64,000 nucleotides of DNA from Plenodomus lindquistii. Its lineage: Eukaryota > Ascomycota > Dothideomycetes > Pleosporales > Leptosphaeriaceae. The notes beneath the pieces were generated by a model. The model had not been told where the DNA came from, ran no database searches, and worked only from the letters and a program-made list of their open reading frames with translations. Every line of letters starts with the position of its first letter. The first letter of the stretch is position 1. The stretch spans positions 372,001 through 436,000 of the forward strand of contig JANUWI010000002.1 of assembly GCA_025504975.1 (NCBI GenBank). Reading direction: 5' to 3'. The translations under genes and the position numbers were made by a program. Positions 20,571 through 31,294 of this stretch are shown one piece after another.

Positions 20571-22896
20571 CTACGCCTTGGACTTCTTCTCCCCACTCTT
20601 TCTCCGCTCCTTCTTGGACTGTACCCCACTATCCTTTGACTTATCGCCGTTGGACTTTACTTCCTTGGCAACTTCCTTCCTGCCCGCCTTCTTCTCCTTC
20701 TTGCTGGACTTCTTCTCGGCAACGGGCTCCGGATCGGCCTTCTTGCTGGCCTTCTTCTCATCAGCAGCTGGCTCAGCTTCTGGCTTCTTCTCCGCATCCT
20801 TCCTGGTAGCGCCATTCGTAGCCTTGTCGCCCTTGGGAATGATAGCCCTAGGGTCCTTGCCCTTTCGGCGTAGTTTGCTGGCTTGTGCACGCTCAATGTA
20901 CTTCTGATCTTCCTCTTCGTCAAAGCCGCCAAAGTCTGAATCAGACTCCTCGCCCTCCAGACGAAGAGGTGTCTTATCGACAACCTCGAGCTCGTCCATC
21001 TTGTTTGTAATGTTGATATGACCATTGGGCTTGGTCGCCTCGTTAACGCCAACTGCGTTAGCTGGCGTAGGGCCAGTCTTCTTGAACTTGGCAACGAAGA
21101 AACCGTCGACGTTGTAGGTGTGGGGGTAGTATCTTCGTACCATCTATAGATGCGATCAGCCAGGTCATGGGATTTGAAATAGGGTTTAGCCTACCTTCAT
21201 GGATGGATGGAAGATCTTGCCGCCGATCTTGGTGAAACCCTCCTTACCAAACGTAAGACCTGTCTCCACAAGCTTAACGTTCGGTCGCTTATTCAGCGCA
21301 TACTGTACTACCTGCTCGTTCTCCTCTACGGTGACCGAACAAGTAGAGTATACAATGTAACCACCAGTTTTGCTATGATGATCCACAGAGTCAATCGCTG
21401 CCAGAATCAGTTGCTTTTGCAGGTGAGGAAGCTTCATGAAATCGGCCTCGGTTTTGTTCTGCTCATTGTTAGCGAAATCTCTATACTGTAATCTGATGAC
21501 TTACGGTCTTGACACTGGCATCCTTTGCAATAACACCAGTACCAGAGCAAGGCGCATCGAGCAGTACACGGTCAAAGCCACCCATGACCCTGGGAAACTC
21601 AAGCGCAGAGTAGTGGCACACGATGCTATTCCTCACACCAAGACGGTGAATGTTACCAATTAAACCCTTGGCACGATCCTTGTTGGCATCGTTGGCAAAT
21701 ACGCATCCAGTGTTCTTCATCAAAGCAGCAATGTGCGTAGTCTTACCACCGGGGGCAGCAGTCATATCCAATACTCTCTCGTGTTCCTGAGGCGCAAGTG
21801 CCATTACGGGCAGGAACGAAGAAGCAGCCTGGAGAATGTAGTGACCAGCGAGATATTCTGGCGTAGCACCGAGCGGGACTTGCGACTCGAAGATCTGGAG
21901 GCCGACCTTTGACCACTTGCCTACTGGCTCGAGTTGTACGCCACGGTTGATGAGTGACTGGGCGAGTTCTCGGCGATGTGTGCGGAGGGTGTTTGTGCGA
22001 ATGACGATCGGACGAGGTGTTTCGTTGGCCTCGAAGAAGGCTTGTGCCTCGCGGGCTGGGAAGAGGTTCATGAGCTTGTCGGCAAGGAACTCAGAGTATC
22101 CATAGTATGCGCAAATATCTTTCAACATCTGAGCGCGGTATTCTGTTCTTGAGCGACCTTCTTCTGCAAGGTTCTTGAAGTCGTCGAGAACACGGACGGT
22201 ATCGTTTAAGCGCGTACGGAGGAGCTGAATATCTTGTGTGACAAGGTTGGTCAATGGTCTTCCTTCCTCGTCTTCGTCGTCGAGAATCTTTGGCCTCTCT
22301 CCTGCGATGTTAGTCTGCAGGTTTGCCTCCTCCAACTCAGCCTGCGCCTCAGCCTCTTCAACCGCCTTTTGCATGTCGAGCTTCCGCGACAGACCAGCGA
22401 TGTTTGCAGCCGTGAGCTTCTCCTGAGCCTCATCCTCGTCTTCGTCGTCGGACCACATTGCTGTTTTCCGGACTTCTGTGTCGGAGTCCACAATGTCGGA
22501 GTCGAACTCATCATCGTCAATCTCGTCCTCGTCGTCCTCTGATGCACTACCAAGCGCATCCAGTCCAGTGACATTCACATCTGCGAGGTCGTCTCCCGTG
22601 ACATCGTCGTCATCGCTGTCTACGATGTCGTCCTCGTCGTCTGAAGGTGGTTGGGGCGCAGATTTCTTCGCAGGCTTTCCATTCACCCTGGTCTTGGTAA
22701 CTTTGGTAGTGGCGACAACCTTCTTGACCGGCTTGACAGCTGGAGCGCTTGCCTTGGCCTCCCTCGCCGCGGTTCTGCTCCTCTTCTTGCGCTCTACCTC
22801 TTGTGCTGCGGGCGCGTCCTTGCGCTTCCTGGTAACGAGCGACTCGTCCAATGGCTCGGGCATGCCCTGCTTCTTCATGCGACGTCCGACACCCAT
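20571..22896 (-). CDS. nop2: 25S rRNA (cytosine-C5) methyltransferase NOP2
   Basis: Nucleolar SAM-dependent RNA methyltransferase needed for large-subunit assembly; the yeast enzyme makes one m5C in 25S rRNA. Three exons: 21505-22896, 21195-21458 and 20571-21143 (introns 46 and 51 bp), 742 aa. I chose the ATG at 22896 (GCCATGG context, MGVGRRMKKQG), the conserved NOP2 start, although the frame is open to 23094. Order: basic N-terminus, long acidic tracts (PPSDDEDDIVDSDDDD and similar), PIVIRTNTLRTHRRELAQ, SAM motif VLDMTAAPGGKTTHIAALM, FANDANKDR, catalytic DAPCSGTGV and IVYSTCSVTVEENE (the two motif Cys), and MVRRYYPHTYNVDGFFVAKF. A Lys-rich tail ends the protein. Divergent from get5 across 294 bp. 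Confidence 0.96.
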
Positions 22897-23190
22897 GGCG
22901 ACGGTATTGATCGGGCGTTTGAGGAATTGAGTGGTAGTGTAAAGGGTTGCGCTCTCGACGTCTGCGTGGAAACTCGGCCTGGGACCGTTTGGCAAGAACA
23001 TATTTTTTAGCGGGTAGCCGCACCAATGCGGCTTAGCCTCTTCCGCGGCAGAATTGGGCGCCGCATCCCCCCGCCGCGTCTCGAACATCGTCATTGCTGG
23101 CCATTCCTGTTATTGGCCCACACACTCAACCGGCCAGAAGATTGATCTCACAACACACCACGGATCTCGCGACCGCCACAGCTGCCTATC
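22897..23190. promoter_or_regulatory. shared divergent promoter nop2/get5
   Basis: The 294 bp between the two start codons must contain both promoters and leaders. No specific factor site is called. Confidence 0.6.
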
Positions 23191-23980
23191 ATGTCGGAAG
23201 TAATGTTCTGCAAGTCGTTCCTCAGCGCACTCGATGCCCGCCCAGCAAAGCTGTCTTCAGATCACATAGCTGATGCGCGCCAATACCCTGCACAAGGCGC
23301 TGTAAGACACACTCCCCCTCATACAATTCTCACACTATGGAAAATCAATCTACTTCCTTACATCCCCTACTAACACCATGAAGTACACACTCCCCCGGCT
23401 ACCGCACCCCCCACACCCCCAACGCCCCAAGCGCAAAGCCACCGCTCTATCTGGCGACAATGCGTCCACCCTCTCCATCACCCTCAAGCCCATGAAGCCC
23501 TCTACACCCACCATTCCCCTCTCAGCCATCGACCCTGCCAAAACCTCCGTCTTCGATTTGAAACAACAGTACGCGACGCAGACTTCGATTCCCGCAGCCA
23601 AGATCAAGATTCTGTACAAGAAGAAGCCTGTCACGGATTCGAAGACGGTGGCCGAGGTTGTGGGAGCTGATGCGGCGGGCGAGGTGGAGTTTGGAGTCAT
23701 GGTCATGGGAGGCGGGGTTGCGAGTCCCGCGGTTGGGGGAACGCCGGTGCAGAGTCCACCTGCGGTTGCGCCGAGTGAAAGTGAGAAGGGGTTGGCTGGT
23801 GCTGGTGCGGCAACGAGCAGTGGTGGGCCTGCAGCGGCGGGTCCAAGCGGAAAGGAGGTGGTTGCAACGGATGAGTTTTGGTCAGATTTGAACAACTTTG
23901 TGCTGCAGAGGACGAAAGACGAGGCCGAGAGTGAAAGACTACTGGGCTTGTTCAAGAAGGCTTGGGAACAGGACAGATGA
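23191..23980 (+). CDS. get5: GET5/Mdy2-type ubiquitin-like protein (GET pathway)
   Basis: Get5 joins Get4 and Sgt2 to pass tail-anchored membrane proteins to Get3 for ER insertion. Two exons: 23191-23301 and 23384-23980 (82-bp intron with TACTAAC branch), 235 aa. The N-terminal segment MSEVMFCKSFLSALDARPAK and DHIADARQYPAQGAYTLPRLP match the Get5 N-terminal domain that binds Get4. A ubiquitin-like region follows (STLSITLKPMKPS through KIKILYKKKPVTDSKTVAEVV). A Gly/Ala/Ser-rich linker leads to a C-terminal helix (TDEFWSDLNNFVLQRTKDEA, ERLLGLFKKAW) corresponding to the dimerisation domain. Domain order is complete. Assignment rests on recognition of these segments. Confidence 0.85.
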
Positions 23981-24296
23981 TTCGACTGCACCGACGAACC
24001 GAACCGAAACATGGCATCACGTCGGCGCACAATAAGTGTGAAGAGATAAGTATGGACGTTCATCTGTGACAATTTCCCCAGATCTATATAGACCTCAGAA
24101 ACACACACCCTGATAGTGCAAAGACAAACTAGCATGGCCACGCCGGGTTATGCGACACTTGCTCCCTGACCACCAAAGTGCGTCCAAGTTCCATGCTTTC
24201 CGTACGGTCTCGTTTCATTATGTCGTTGGCTGCCAAATCAATCACATCTGCATGCATGCTTGCTATCGCGAAATCGACGGAGTGGGGCAAAGGCGC
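23981..24296. other. convergent 3' intergenic (get5 / cofilin)
   Basis: The 3' flanks of two converging genes. A long minus-strand frame from 24141 runs back through get5; it is antisense shadow. Confidence 0.5.
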
Positions 24297-25002
24297 TTAG
24301 CGGCCCTTGGAAACACGGCTCTTGATGTTCTCAAACTCGATATCGTCGGCGTCGTTTGCTTGGATATCGGCGGCGAGACCGTTGAGAGCGCGCTTGATGG
24401 CTTCCTTGGAGGACGAGTACATCATGCGGGGCTGTCGTATATGCATTAGCAATCTTCATCCACACTATCTGACCGCCACTCCATGACGCTTCCATGCGGC
24501 AACTCACGTATTGCGATGCATCATCCGGTGTCCAGCTGATGAAGGTAATCTTGCTCCTGCTTCCCTCGCCGCTCTCAAGGTCGTACTCGACATCGAAGAC
24601 GGCGTAACGGCCGCCGATGCCCTCCTTGCCGCGACGGTCCTTGCTCTTTGCGTTCAGGAGCTTCTCACGGAAGACTTCGAAATTGGCCTCCTTGGAGGTC
24701 TCCTCAACAACAATCTCTTTCCAGTCGTCGCTGATCTTGTAGATGATCCATTTGATGTCCTTGCCGAGCTTCAGCTCGTTGAAGGCCTGGATGCACTCGG
24801 GCGCGACGGAGACACTGTGTTGTATTAGTTTGTGGACATTTGGTATGTACAAGCCGATCGGATGGTCGTGGAGGGCAAACTGCAGAAGAAGCGCGCCCCT
24901 CAAGCGTCGTTGTGATGGGGAGCTACGTACCCAGATTGAGCCTAGAGCATGCTGTCAGCGTTGTCTGCAGAATGTAGGCAAGCTTGTAGGCGCACTCACC
25001 AT
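24297..25002 (-). CDS. cof1: ADF/cofilin
   Basis: Actin-depolymerising factor that severs and recycles actin filaments. Four coding exons: 25000-25002 (ATG only), 24931-24941 (11 nt), 24508-24814 and 24297-24431; introns of 58, 116 and 76 bp. They join to 151 aa starting MAQSGVSVAPECIQAFNELK, the usual fungal cofilin N-terminus with the regulatory Ser near residue 4. Further landmarks: KWIIYKISDDWKEIVVEE, RYAVFDVEYDLESGEGSRSK, ITFISWTPDDASQYPRMMYS (actin-binding helix region), SKEAIKRALNGLAADIQAND and a C-terminal basic VSKGR. Without the 11-nt exon neither the frame nor the N-terminus works, which supports it. Confidence 0.95.
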
Positions 25003-25702
25003 GATGTGCTGTGTGTGATGTAGAAGATGCTAAAGGGAGGAGCAAGGCACCGGTAGCTTTATCAGTACTGTGCTGCCTGTCAGCGTCGTCGTCATCAGTT
25101 GCGATCGCAGAAGCACGGGATCTGGTCGCAAAAGTGGTTGTCTGCGAGCAAACGGCGTGGCTTACTTCGTGTTCGAAAACTGATTGTCGGGTGTTATGGA
25201 TGAAGATGCGGAAGGGGGGGTGGGCTGAGGTGGAGGAGTGATGTTGCTGAGGCTGAGGCGGAAGTAGTAGTGGGGTATTTTTGACGACGCTTGGTGGGGT
25301 TACCGTACAGGTTTACTTTGTCCGCCGCGGCGCCACAGCAACGAAGCCTGCTAGCCAGGGTTCAGCGTCTCTATACCCTGCAGCTGTTACGAACGATGGC
25401 TGAAAGTGGACTGATCGTAATGTTCGTTTGATTGGATTCGTTTACATTGCTTCGTCGCTTTTACATATCTTATCCTTCCCAGCTATCCTTCTAGATACAC
25501 AAAGTATTGTACAACAAATCAAACATCCAACAGAATGCTACGCTTTTCGGAGGGTGGTAAAGTAGACAGGGTGAGGAGCGGAGAACCATCCGGATAACGC
25601 ACACGTAACTTCGTCGCTGGGAAAGACTCGAACACCAAAAGTGAGAATAAAGTAATGGGGGGTATTAGAAGAGAGAAGGGAAGGCAGTTGAGGGCTGAGC
25701 GT
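25003..25702. other. cofilin promoter and hsp60 3' flank
   Basis: No additional gene seen. The cofilin promoter lies upstream of 25002, and the region toward 25703 is the hsp60 3' untranslated flank. Confidence 0.5.
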
Positions 25703-27582
25703 TTAGAAACCCATGCCGCCCATTCCTCCCATACCTCCCATGCCACCGCCTGGCATACCCGCTGGAGGACCCTTCTCCTCGGGAGCCTCAACAATCGCGA
25801 CCTCGGTAGTTCCAAGGAGCGATGCGACACCGCTGGCATCAACGAGCGCAGTGCGGACGACCTTGAAGGGGTCAAGGATACCGGCCGCGATCATGTCGAC
25901 GTACTCGCCCTTGGCGCTGTTGTAGCCCTTGTTGAAGTCACCCTTGTATTCATCGATGAGCTTTCCAACAATGACGGAGCCCTCAGCTCCAGCGTTCTCG
26001 ACGATCTTGCGGGCAGGGTGGGTGATGGCATTCTTGACGATGGTGATACCGAGCTGTTGGTCGAAGTTGGCAGCCTTGACAGAGCCGAGAGCATTGGCAG
26101 AGGCCTTGAGCAGACCAGTTCCACCACCGGGCAGGATACCCTCTTCAACGGCGGCGCGCGTAGCGTTCAGCGCATCGACAATGCGGTCCTTCTTCTCACC
26201 GACCTCAACCTCGGAGGAGCCACCAACCTTGATGACGGCGACACCACCTGAGAGCTTGGCAAGTCGCTCCTGGAGCTTCTCCTTCTCGTACTCGGATGTG
26301 GTGGGGTCGTTGATGACTCCACGGATCTGCTCGCATCGCTGGGAAACCTGATCCTTGCTACCCTCTCCGTTGAGAATAACAGTGTCCTCCTTGGTGATAG
26401 TGATGGATCCGGTGGAACCAAGCATGTCGGGAGTGGCCTTCTCGAGCTTGATGTCGAGGTCGTCGCTGAAGACGGTACCGTTGGTAAGGACAGCAAGATC
26501 GCCGAGGATGGACTTCCTGTTGTCACCGAAGCCGGGAGCCTTGACAGCAGCAACCTGGAGCTGGCCACGGAGCTTGTTAAGAATGCAGACGGCAAGAGCC
26601 TCACCATCAATGTCCTCGGCAATGATGACAAGGGGACGACGGAGTTGTTGCGAGGCCTCGAGAGCGGGTACAATGTCCTGGACGGCGGAGATCTTCTTCT
26701 CAGAGAGGAGGATCAAAGGCTTCTCGAACTCGACCTTGGCGGTCTTGGTGTCGGTGATGAAGTAGGGCGAAATGTAGCCACGGTCGAACTTCATGCCCTC
26801 AGTGACCTCGAGCTCGTCCTCGGTGGTCTTGCCCTCCTTGACTGTGATGACACCCTCCTTGCCGACCTTCTCCATAGCGTTGGAGAGGAGCTTGCCAATG
26901 TGCGTGTCGCCGTTAGCAGAGATGGTAGCAACCTGTGCGATCTCCTCGCTGGTGGTGATGTCCCTCTTGTTGGCCCTCAGGTAGTCGACAACGGCTTCAA
27001 CGGCAGCCTGGGTTCCGCGCCTCAGATCCATGGGGTTGCAGCCAGCCGCGACGTTCTTGACCGTCTCGGAGAAAATGGCGCGGGCAAGGACGGTGGCGGT
27101 GGTGGTTCCGTCACCAGCAGCCTCGTTGGTCTTGGAGGCGACATCCTGGAGAAGGCGAGCACCGAGGTTCTCAAACTTGTCCTGGAGGGTAATGGCCTTT
27201 GCGACCGTAACACCGTCTGTGGATGTGTCAGCATAGATTTCGGGCAATACTGAAGTCTAATATACATACCCTTGGTGATCTTGGGCGAGCCGTAGCTCGA
27301 CTCGATCAAGACATTGCGACCCTTGGGTCCCAATGTTGTCGACACAGCCTTTGCAAGTGTGTCGACGCCCTTCAACAGCGAAGCCCGCGCCTCGACGCCG
27401 AACTTGAGGTCCTGCAAAAAAGGTGTCAGCATGCCATCACAGTCAACCGTGCTTTTGGTTCATCAAATATCTCTTACCTTGTGTGCGAACCTTTGCTGCT
27501 GGAGGTTGAAGGTGGTGGACCGAAGCTTGGAGCTAGGGTTGAGGGCGGAAGTCCGCGCCCGCGATGCAAAAGCTCTCTGCAT
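25703..27582 (-). CDS. hsp60: mitochondrial chaperonin HSP60
   Basis: Group I chaperonin folding imported proteins in the mitochondrial matrix. Three exons: 27478-27582, 27270-27411 and 25703-27216 (introns 66 and 53 bp), 586 aa. The first exon is an Arg-rich presequence (MQRAFASRARTSALNP to QQRFAHK). GroEL landmarks: KAVSTTLGPKGRNV, SYGSPKITKDGVTVAKAI, the ATP-site loop GDGTTTATVLAR, AGCNPMDLRRG, GYISPYFITD, GILPGGGTGLL, and the Gly/Met tail (GMPGGGMGGMGGMGGMGF). Strong codon bias makes long antisense frames (for example 26645-27253), which are not genes. A near-consensus heat shock element lies about 300 bp upstream. Confidence 0.98.
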
Positions 27583-28117
27583 TGTGTGTGGGAATGTGTG
27601 GAGGAATTGAGGTGTGTGGTAGAGTATCGAAGATTAGTCGGCGCTCCCAGACTCCAGCTCAATGCAGGATGACGAGAGAAAAAGTGGTGGGTGTAGGGTT
27701 GGGATTGCGGAGAAGATGCGTGAGAGGTGGACGACGTTCTCAAAATTTCTGGGTCTCGCGGAAACGCCTAGAATCCTCGTGGCGCTACGACCACGACGGC
27801 TACTCTACCTCGGTTTTTGTACGGCGGACTCCACAACTCGCAATCGGACCCCCGACCACTCGGATACTTACCAATCACTTTTCCAGAATTTCCACTCTCG
27901 TGCAATTGCGGACACTGGATGGTTTACTGTATTTCGAAGAGAGGCAGATGCGAGACGGAGACGAACAGGTGCAAACCTTGTCTTTCACAGTCGGAGCGAC
28001 TTCCTCATTCAGATAACTATCACAGTAGATTTCTGACGGCTGAATGGAAGTGACTTAATAGTCTAGCCGAAGACATCTCAATGAATCCAAATATGCCTCC
28101 TCTAAAGTCCATCACCA
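27583..28117. promoter_or_regulatory. hsp60 promoter region
   Basis: Upstream region of hsp60 and 3' flank of the next minus-strand gene. Plus-strand frames here (for example 27662-28036) lack starts or domains. Confidence 0.5.
27881..27893. promoter_or_regulatory. candidate heat shock element
   Basis: TTC-CA-GAA-TT-TCC: three alternating 5-bp HSF units, with one mismatch in the third, 299 bp upstream of the hsp60 start. Further TTC (27737, 27747) and GAA (27761, 27771) triplets occur at 10-bp steps closer to the gene. HSF control is inference from motif and gene identity. Confidence 0.6.
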
Positions 28118-28960
28118 TTATCCAACACTCTGACTAACCAACAAAACATGATCCTTCTCCGCCTTCAACCCCACCCCAAAAATCTCAAACCTCTCCCCAA
28201 CGCCCTGAATCCTCACACACTTGTCCGAATCCCCCTTCTGCAGCACCTCAATACACTTCCACACCTCCACGCTCTCCTCTTCAAGCAGCCAAATCGTGCC
28301 TCTCGGCCCCGTACTAACCTGCCTCAATCTCCTCTGCAGCTTCGCCGTCATAATCGCATTGCGCAGTCGTCCCTGTTCTTCAAACGCTGCTTGTTCCTGA
28401 GCCTCTTGTACTTGCTGCGCAGACTGATTTGCTATGTCGACGGGCTCCCGAGGAGGGAAGTTCTGGGCAAAGAAAGCTTGAGCTTTTGATAGGATTTCCT
28501 TTTTCCAGAATTTCGCTTCGGGAGCGGGGTTCTTGTGGATGAGGTGGTAGTAGATGCGTGCTGAGCCTTTGTCATCGAGGAGGAGTTGGAGGGGTTTGGC
28601 GTGCGGCGTTTTGGGTGGTGGCCAGCGGGTGTCGCCCTTTGGGCAGGCGGACTTTTCGGCGTCGGTTAGGGTTTTCCTTGGTGGTGGTGGCGATGAAGCA
28701 GAAGCTGGATAGCTATGATCATGGATACTTTGTTGGCAGCTTTGTGCTTCAGGAGCGTCTTGAGGTGCTGATAGGTTGTGCTCTTGCCAGCCTTCGAGTG
28801 GATCGCTCGATGCTGGACCTGAGGCTTGCATTGGGACTGGTGGACGGTCATCGTAGACTGTCGCCTGATAGCCGTAGTCCTGTTGGGCAGCAGGTTTCGG
28901 TGCTGCGAGGTTCTCCTGCTTCCATCCAGCCAAAGGGTCGCCTCGAGAATACGACATCAT
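28118..28960 (-). CDS. uncharacterised protein with two DPLxGW-NLxAP repeats
   Basis: Single exon, 280 aa from the ATG at 28960 (MMSYSRGDPL); the frame continues to 28987 only through a GTG. I do not recognise the family. The N-terminal half is Pro/Ala/Gln-rich and contains two related motifs, DPLAGWKQENLAAP and DPLEGWQEHNLSAP, about 45 residues apart. The C-terminal half looks folded: SARIYYHLIHKNP, EAKFWKKEILSKAQAFFAQN, a Gln/Glu-rich helical stretch (QQVQEAQEQAAFEEQGRLRN), GTIWLLEEESVEVWKCIEVL, and FEIFGVGLKAEKDHVLLVSQ. No signal peptide or TM. Probably a real gene because its codon usage and alternating domains are orderly. Confidence 0.7.
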   Translation of the reverse strand: MMSYSRGDPLAGWKQENLAAPKPAAQQDYGYQATVYDDRPPVPMQASGPASSDPLEGWQEHNLSAPQDAPEAQSCQQSIHDHSYPASASSPPPPRKTLTDAEKSACPKGDTRWPPPKTPHAKPLQLLLDDKGSARIYYHLIHKNPAPEAKFWKKEILSKAQAFFAQNFPPREPVDIANQSAQQVQEAQEQAAFEEQGRLRNAIMTAKLQRRLRQVSTGPRGTIWLLEEESVEVWKCIEVLQKGDSDKCVRIQGVGERFEIFGVGLKAEKDHVLLVSQSVG

Positions 28961-29387
28961 AGGTTGTGTATCCAAGTTGAGGTTCACTTGATTGAGAGAT
29001 GGATATTGTCAGATGCTGTATCGAGGCGTAGAGATTCGATTGAGTTTCGCCGATTGCCTACCATCACAATTCCACAATTCCACCATGCCCCTCGACTTCA
29101 AGGGGGTGGTCCTCACAGTAAAATTTCTTGGTGACACTCTTGACACACTTCCTGGCATTATATACACTCGTCTGCGCGCCCTTCACATCTGCGTAGTTGA
29201 GGGGACATCAACTCTTCAATCTGGGTGAAGACTAATACGACATCACGCTGGGATATGAGGCCGTATTTGATTATACTCAACATGACAAATCGGAGACACG
29301 TGCAATTGTTCGACCAATAAAGGCGTCTGAGACTACGCAAAGTACTTTATCATATTGAAGGTAACACCATCGCCCTCCGATGCCAAA
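28961..29387. other. intergenic segment
   Basis: 427 bp between two minus-strand genes; promoter of the repeat-bearing gene and 3' flank of htd2. Nothing else seen. Confidence 0.5.
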
Positions 29388-31294
29388 TCATCTCCAGCGG
29401 TGACGAAGACTTCTCTTTTCTCGAGCGTATGGTAACACTAACTTCTTGACTCTTTCCTTTATTATCTTTCGTTTCCAAATTTTCTGGAAATGTACCCTTC
29501 GTATGCGAAGTTTACTGATCCTTCGTATGGGAATTTTACTGAACTGACTGTCGCTTTCAGGGTCGTATGGTGAGGCTTTATAGGTGCGTATTATAGGCTC
29601 GGGCTTCATAGGCGGTTTTGCTGGTTTTCTCTCGGTCAAGCGACGTAGCAGATAGCGTGACGATGGCGACATGCGCGGTCGGAGGGGTATATGACTAGTA
29701 ACACGCCGCAGTGGTGGCGCGGAGTCAATGAATACATGGGAACGCACACGATTGCGTCTGCTGTGTTGTCCAGTTGAGCTCAACGCCGTGGGATCTCGCG
29801 TGTCGACCGCTTCAATCTGGGTTGCTGGGCGAGCACTAAGCTGACCAGACTCCGCAAATATAGCATCCCCAGGTGACGGTAGCACGTTACTGGGGTTTGA
29901 TTCAGAAGTAGTCTTCGCTTCTTTAGGGGAGGTTCTCCTTACCCTCCTTACAGGCATATTCGCCCCCTCACTCAGACCACTTTCTGCTTGCGGCTGTGTG
30001 ACATCCACAGACCGTGAAACCTTCCGTTTTAACTTCTGCTGCGTCTTTCGAGCCTCTCTCCGCCGTATGGCTGTCTGCACTGTCCCTTTGACAGCAACTC
30101 CGCCCGTGGGCCCCTCGATCCATACATCCCATGTGCTTCCACTCTCTGTGGCAATCTTCTTGCTAGCGCAGATGCGCATTTCCTCGTCGCAATACAGAGG
30201 TGCAAGATTCCGATAATCGATGCGCTCCAAAACCTCTCTGTTTTGCCCTTCTTTTCTTAGGTGATGCCACATTGCTTGCAGCATGAGCGTAAGGGACAGC
30301 GGACCATGGACGAGGAGGTTACGATGACCTTCGACATTGCGTGCGTACTCTGGATCAAGATGGATGAGATGGGCATTGAATGTGAGGGCAGAGAATCGGA
30401 AGAGAAGCGAGCGCGTGGGAATTAGCGTTACTGAAAGCTGGGGCTCTCCAGCAGGGCCTTGTCATTGATCAGCAGATGTCGCATAAGAATGGGAAGTCAC
30501 TCACGATCCAAGTATTTCACCGGGGTCAAATGTCCAGCTTTGATAGCCTCGAGTTCGGCAGCAGATCTCTCCTTGAGAAAGACGAGTTCACGCCGCTCCT
30601 TGAGCATAGCATCGCCCCATTGCTCATCGTTGTCAAGCTGGCCCTTGAAGTGCGTTTCCACTACCTTTCGGGAGACCTTGCCGGATTTGCCATACATTTT
30701 ATTCTTATATGCAGCATATAGTTGATCCAACCGAGCAAATCGGCGCTCAATGGTGACAAAGATCTTGGCATTGTCGCCTTGCCCGCGCAGTCGCACGTCC
30801 ATGATGCGCTCTGCACATGCCATTGCTTGGTTCAAGATATAGCCGCGGACGTGACTCCAGTAGTGATCAGGGGTGAACGTGATGGAGCCGCCAGCCCACA
30901 TGCGCCGCGTCCATGGATCGCCTGGACTGTGCAACATGTCGGTTCCATCGGGCAGCAGCCTGTCCGGTGGGAGGGACGGATTGAATGAGATCAAATGGTG
31001 GCCGGGGGTGACTGGGTGGCGGTCATCTTCCGGGGGGCGACACCACTTTTCCGGAAGAAATCCGGAGAGCGTGTTGGCAAGCCGTTGCTCTGGCCCCATG
31101 GTGATGTCGTCGAGCATATACGTCGTCTCTCGACTGCGCATCTCAGCCCGCAGTTGTTGGAACCACTCCGGGTCGTCGTTGGCGCTGTCGACAGCATAGC
31201 GACGTGTCGCAGCGTGTCGCCATAGCTGCCGCGTTGTCGGTGTTCGCGTGGCTCTCCACAAGCCTGACGTCCGGGCGACTATTGAGGTTGACAT
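29388..31294 (-). CDS. htd2: mitochondrial 3-hydroxyacyl-thioester dehydratase HTD2 with long basic C-terminal tail
   Basis: HTD2 dehydrates 3-hydroxyacyl-ACP in mitochondrial fatty acid synthesis, the route toward lipoic acid. Two exons: 30505-31294 and 29388-30457 (47-bp intron), 619 aa. The start at 31294 gives an Arg/Thr-rich presequence (MSTSIVARTSGLWRATR). The N-terminal half has LSGFLPEKWCRPPEDDRHPV, LPPDRLLPDGTDMLHSPGDP and RRMWAGGSITF (about 76-140). The hotdog domain after the intron has FSALTFNAHLIHLDPEYAR and EGHRNLLVHGPLSLTLML, the MaoC-like catalytic region. From about residue 394 a 226-residue Ser/Arg/Lys-rich extension follows, unusual for the family, ending in a very basic segment (IKERVKKLVLPYAREKRS). 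Confidence 0.9.

Noticed and set aside
23350..24141. 263-codon minus-strand frame opposite get5
   Set aside because: Antisense to the clearly spliced get5 gene; no domain and low-complexity composition.
26645..27253. 202-codon open frame on the plus strand inside hsp60
   Set aside because: Antisense shadow produced by the strong codon bias of hsp60; similar shadows lie opposite nop2 and get5.
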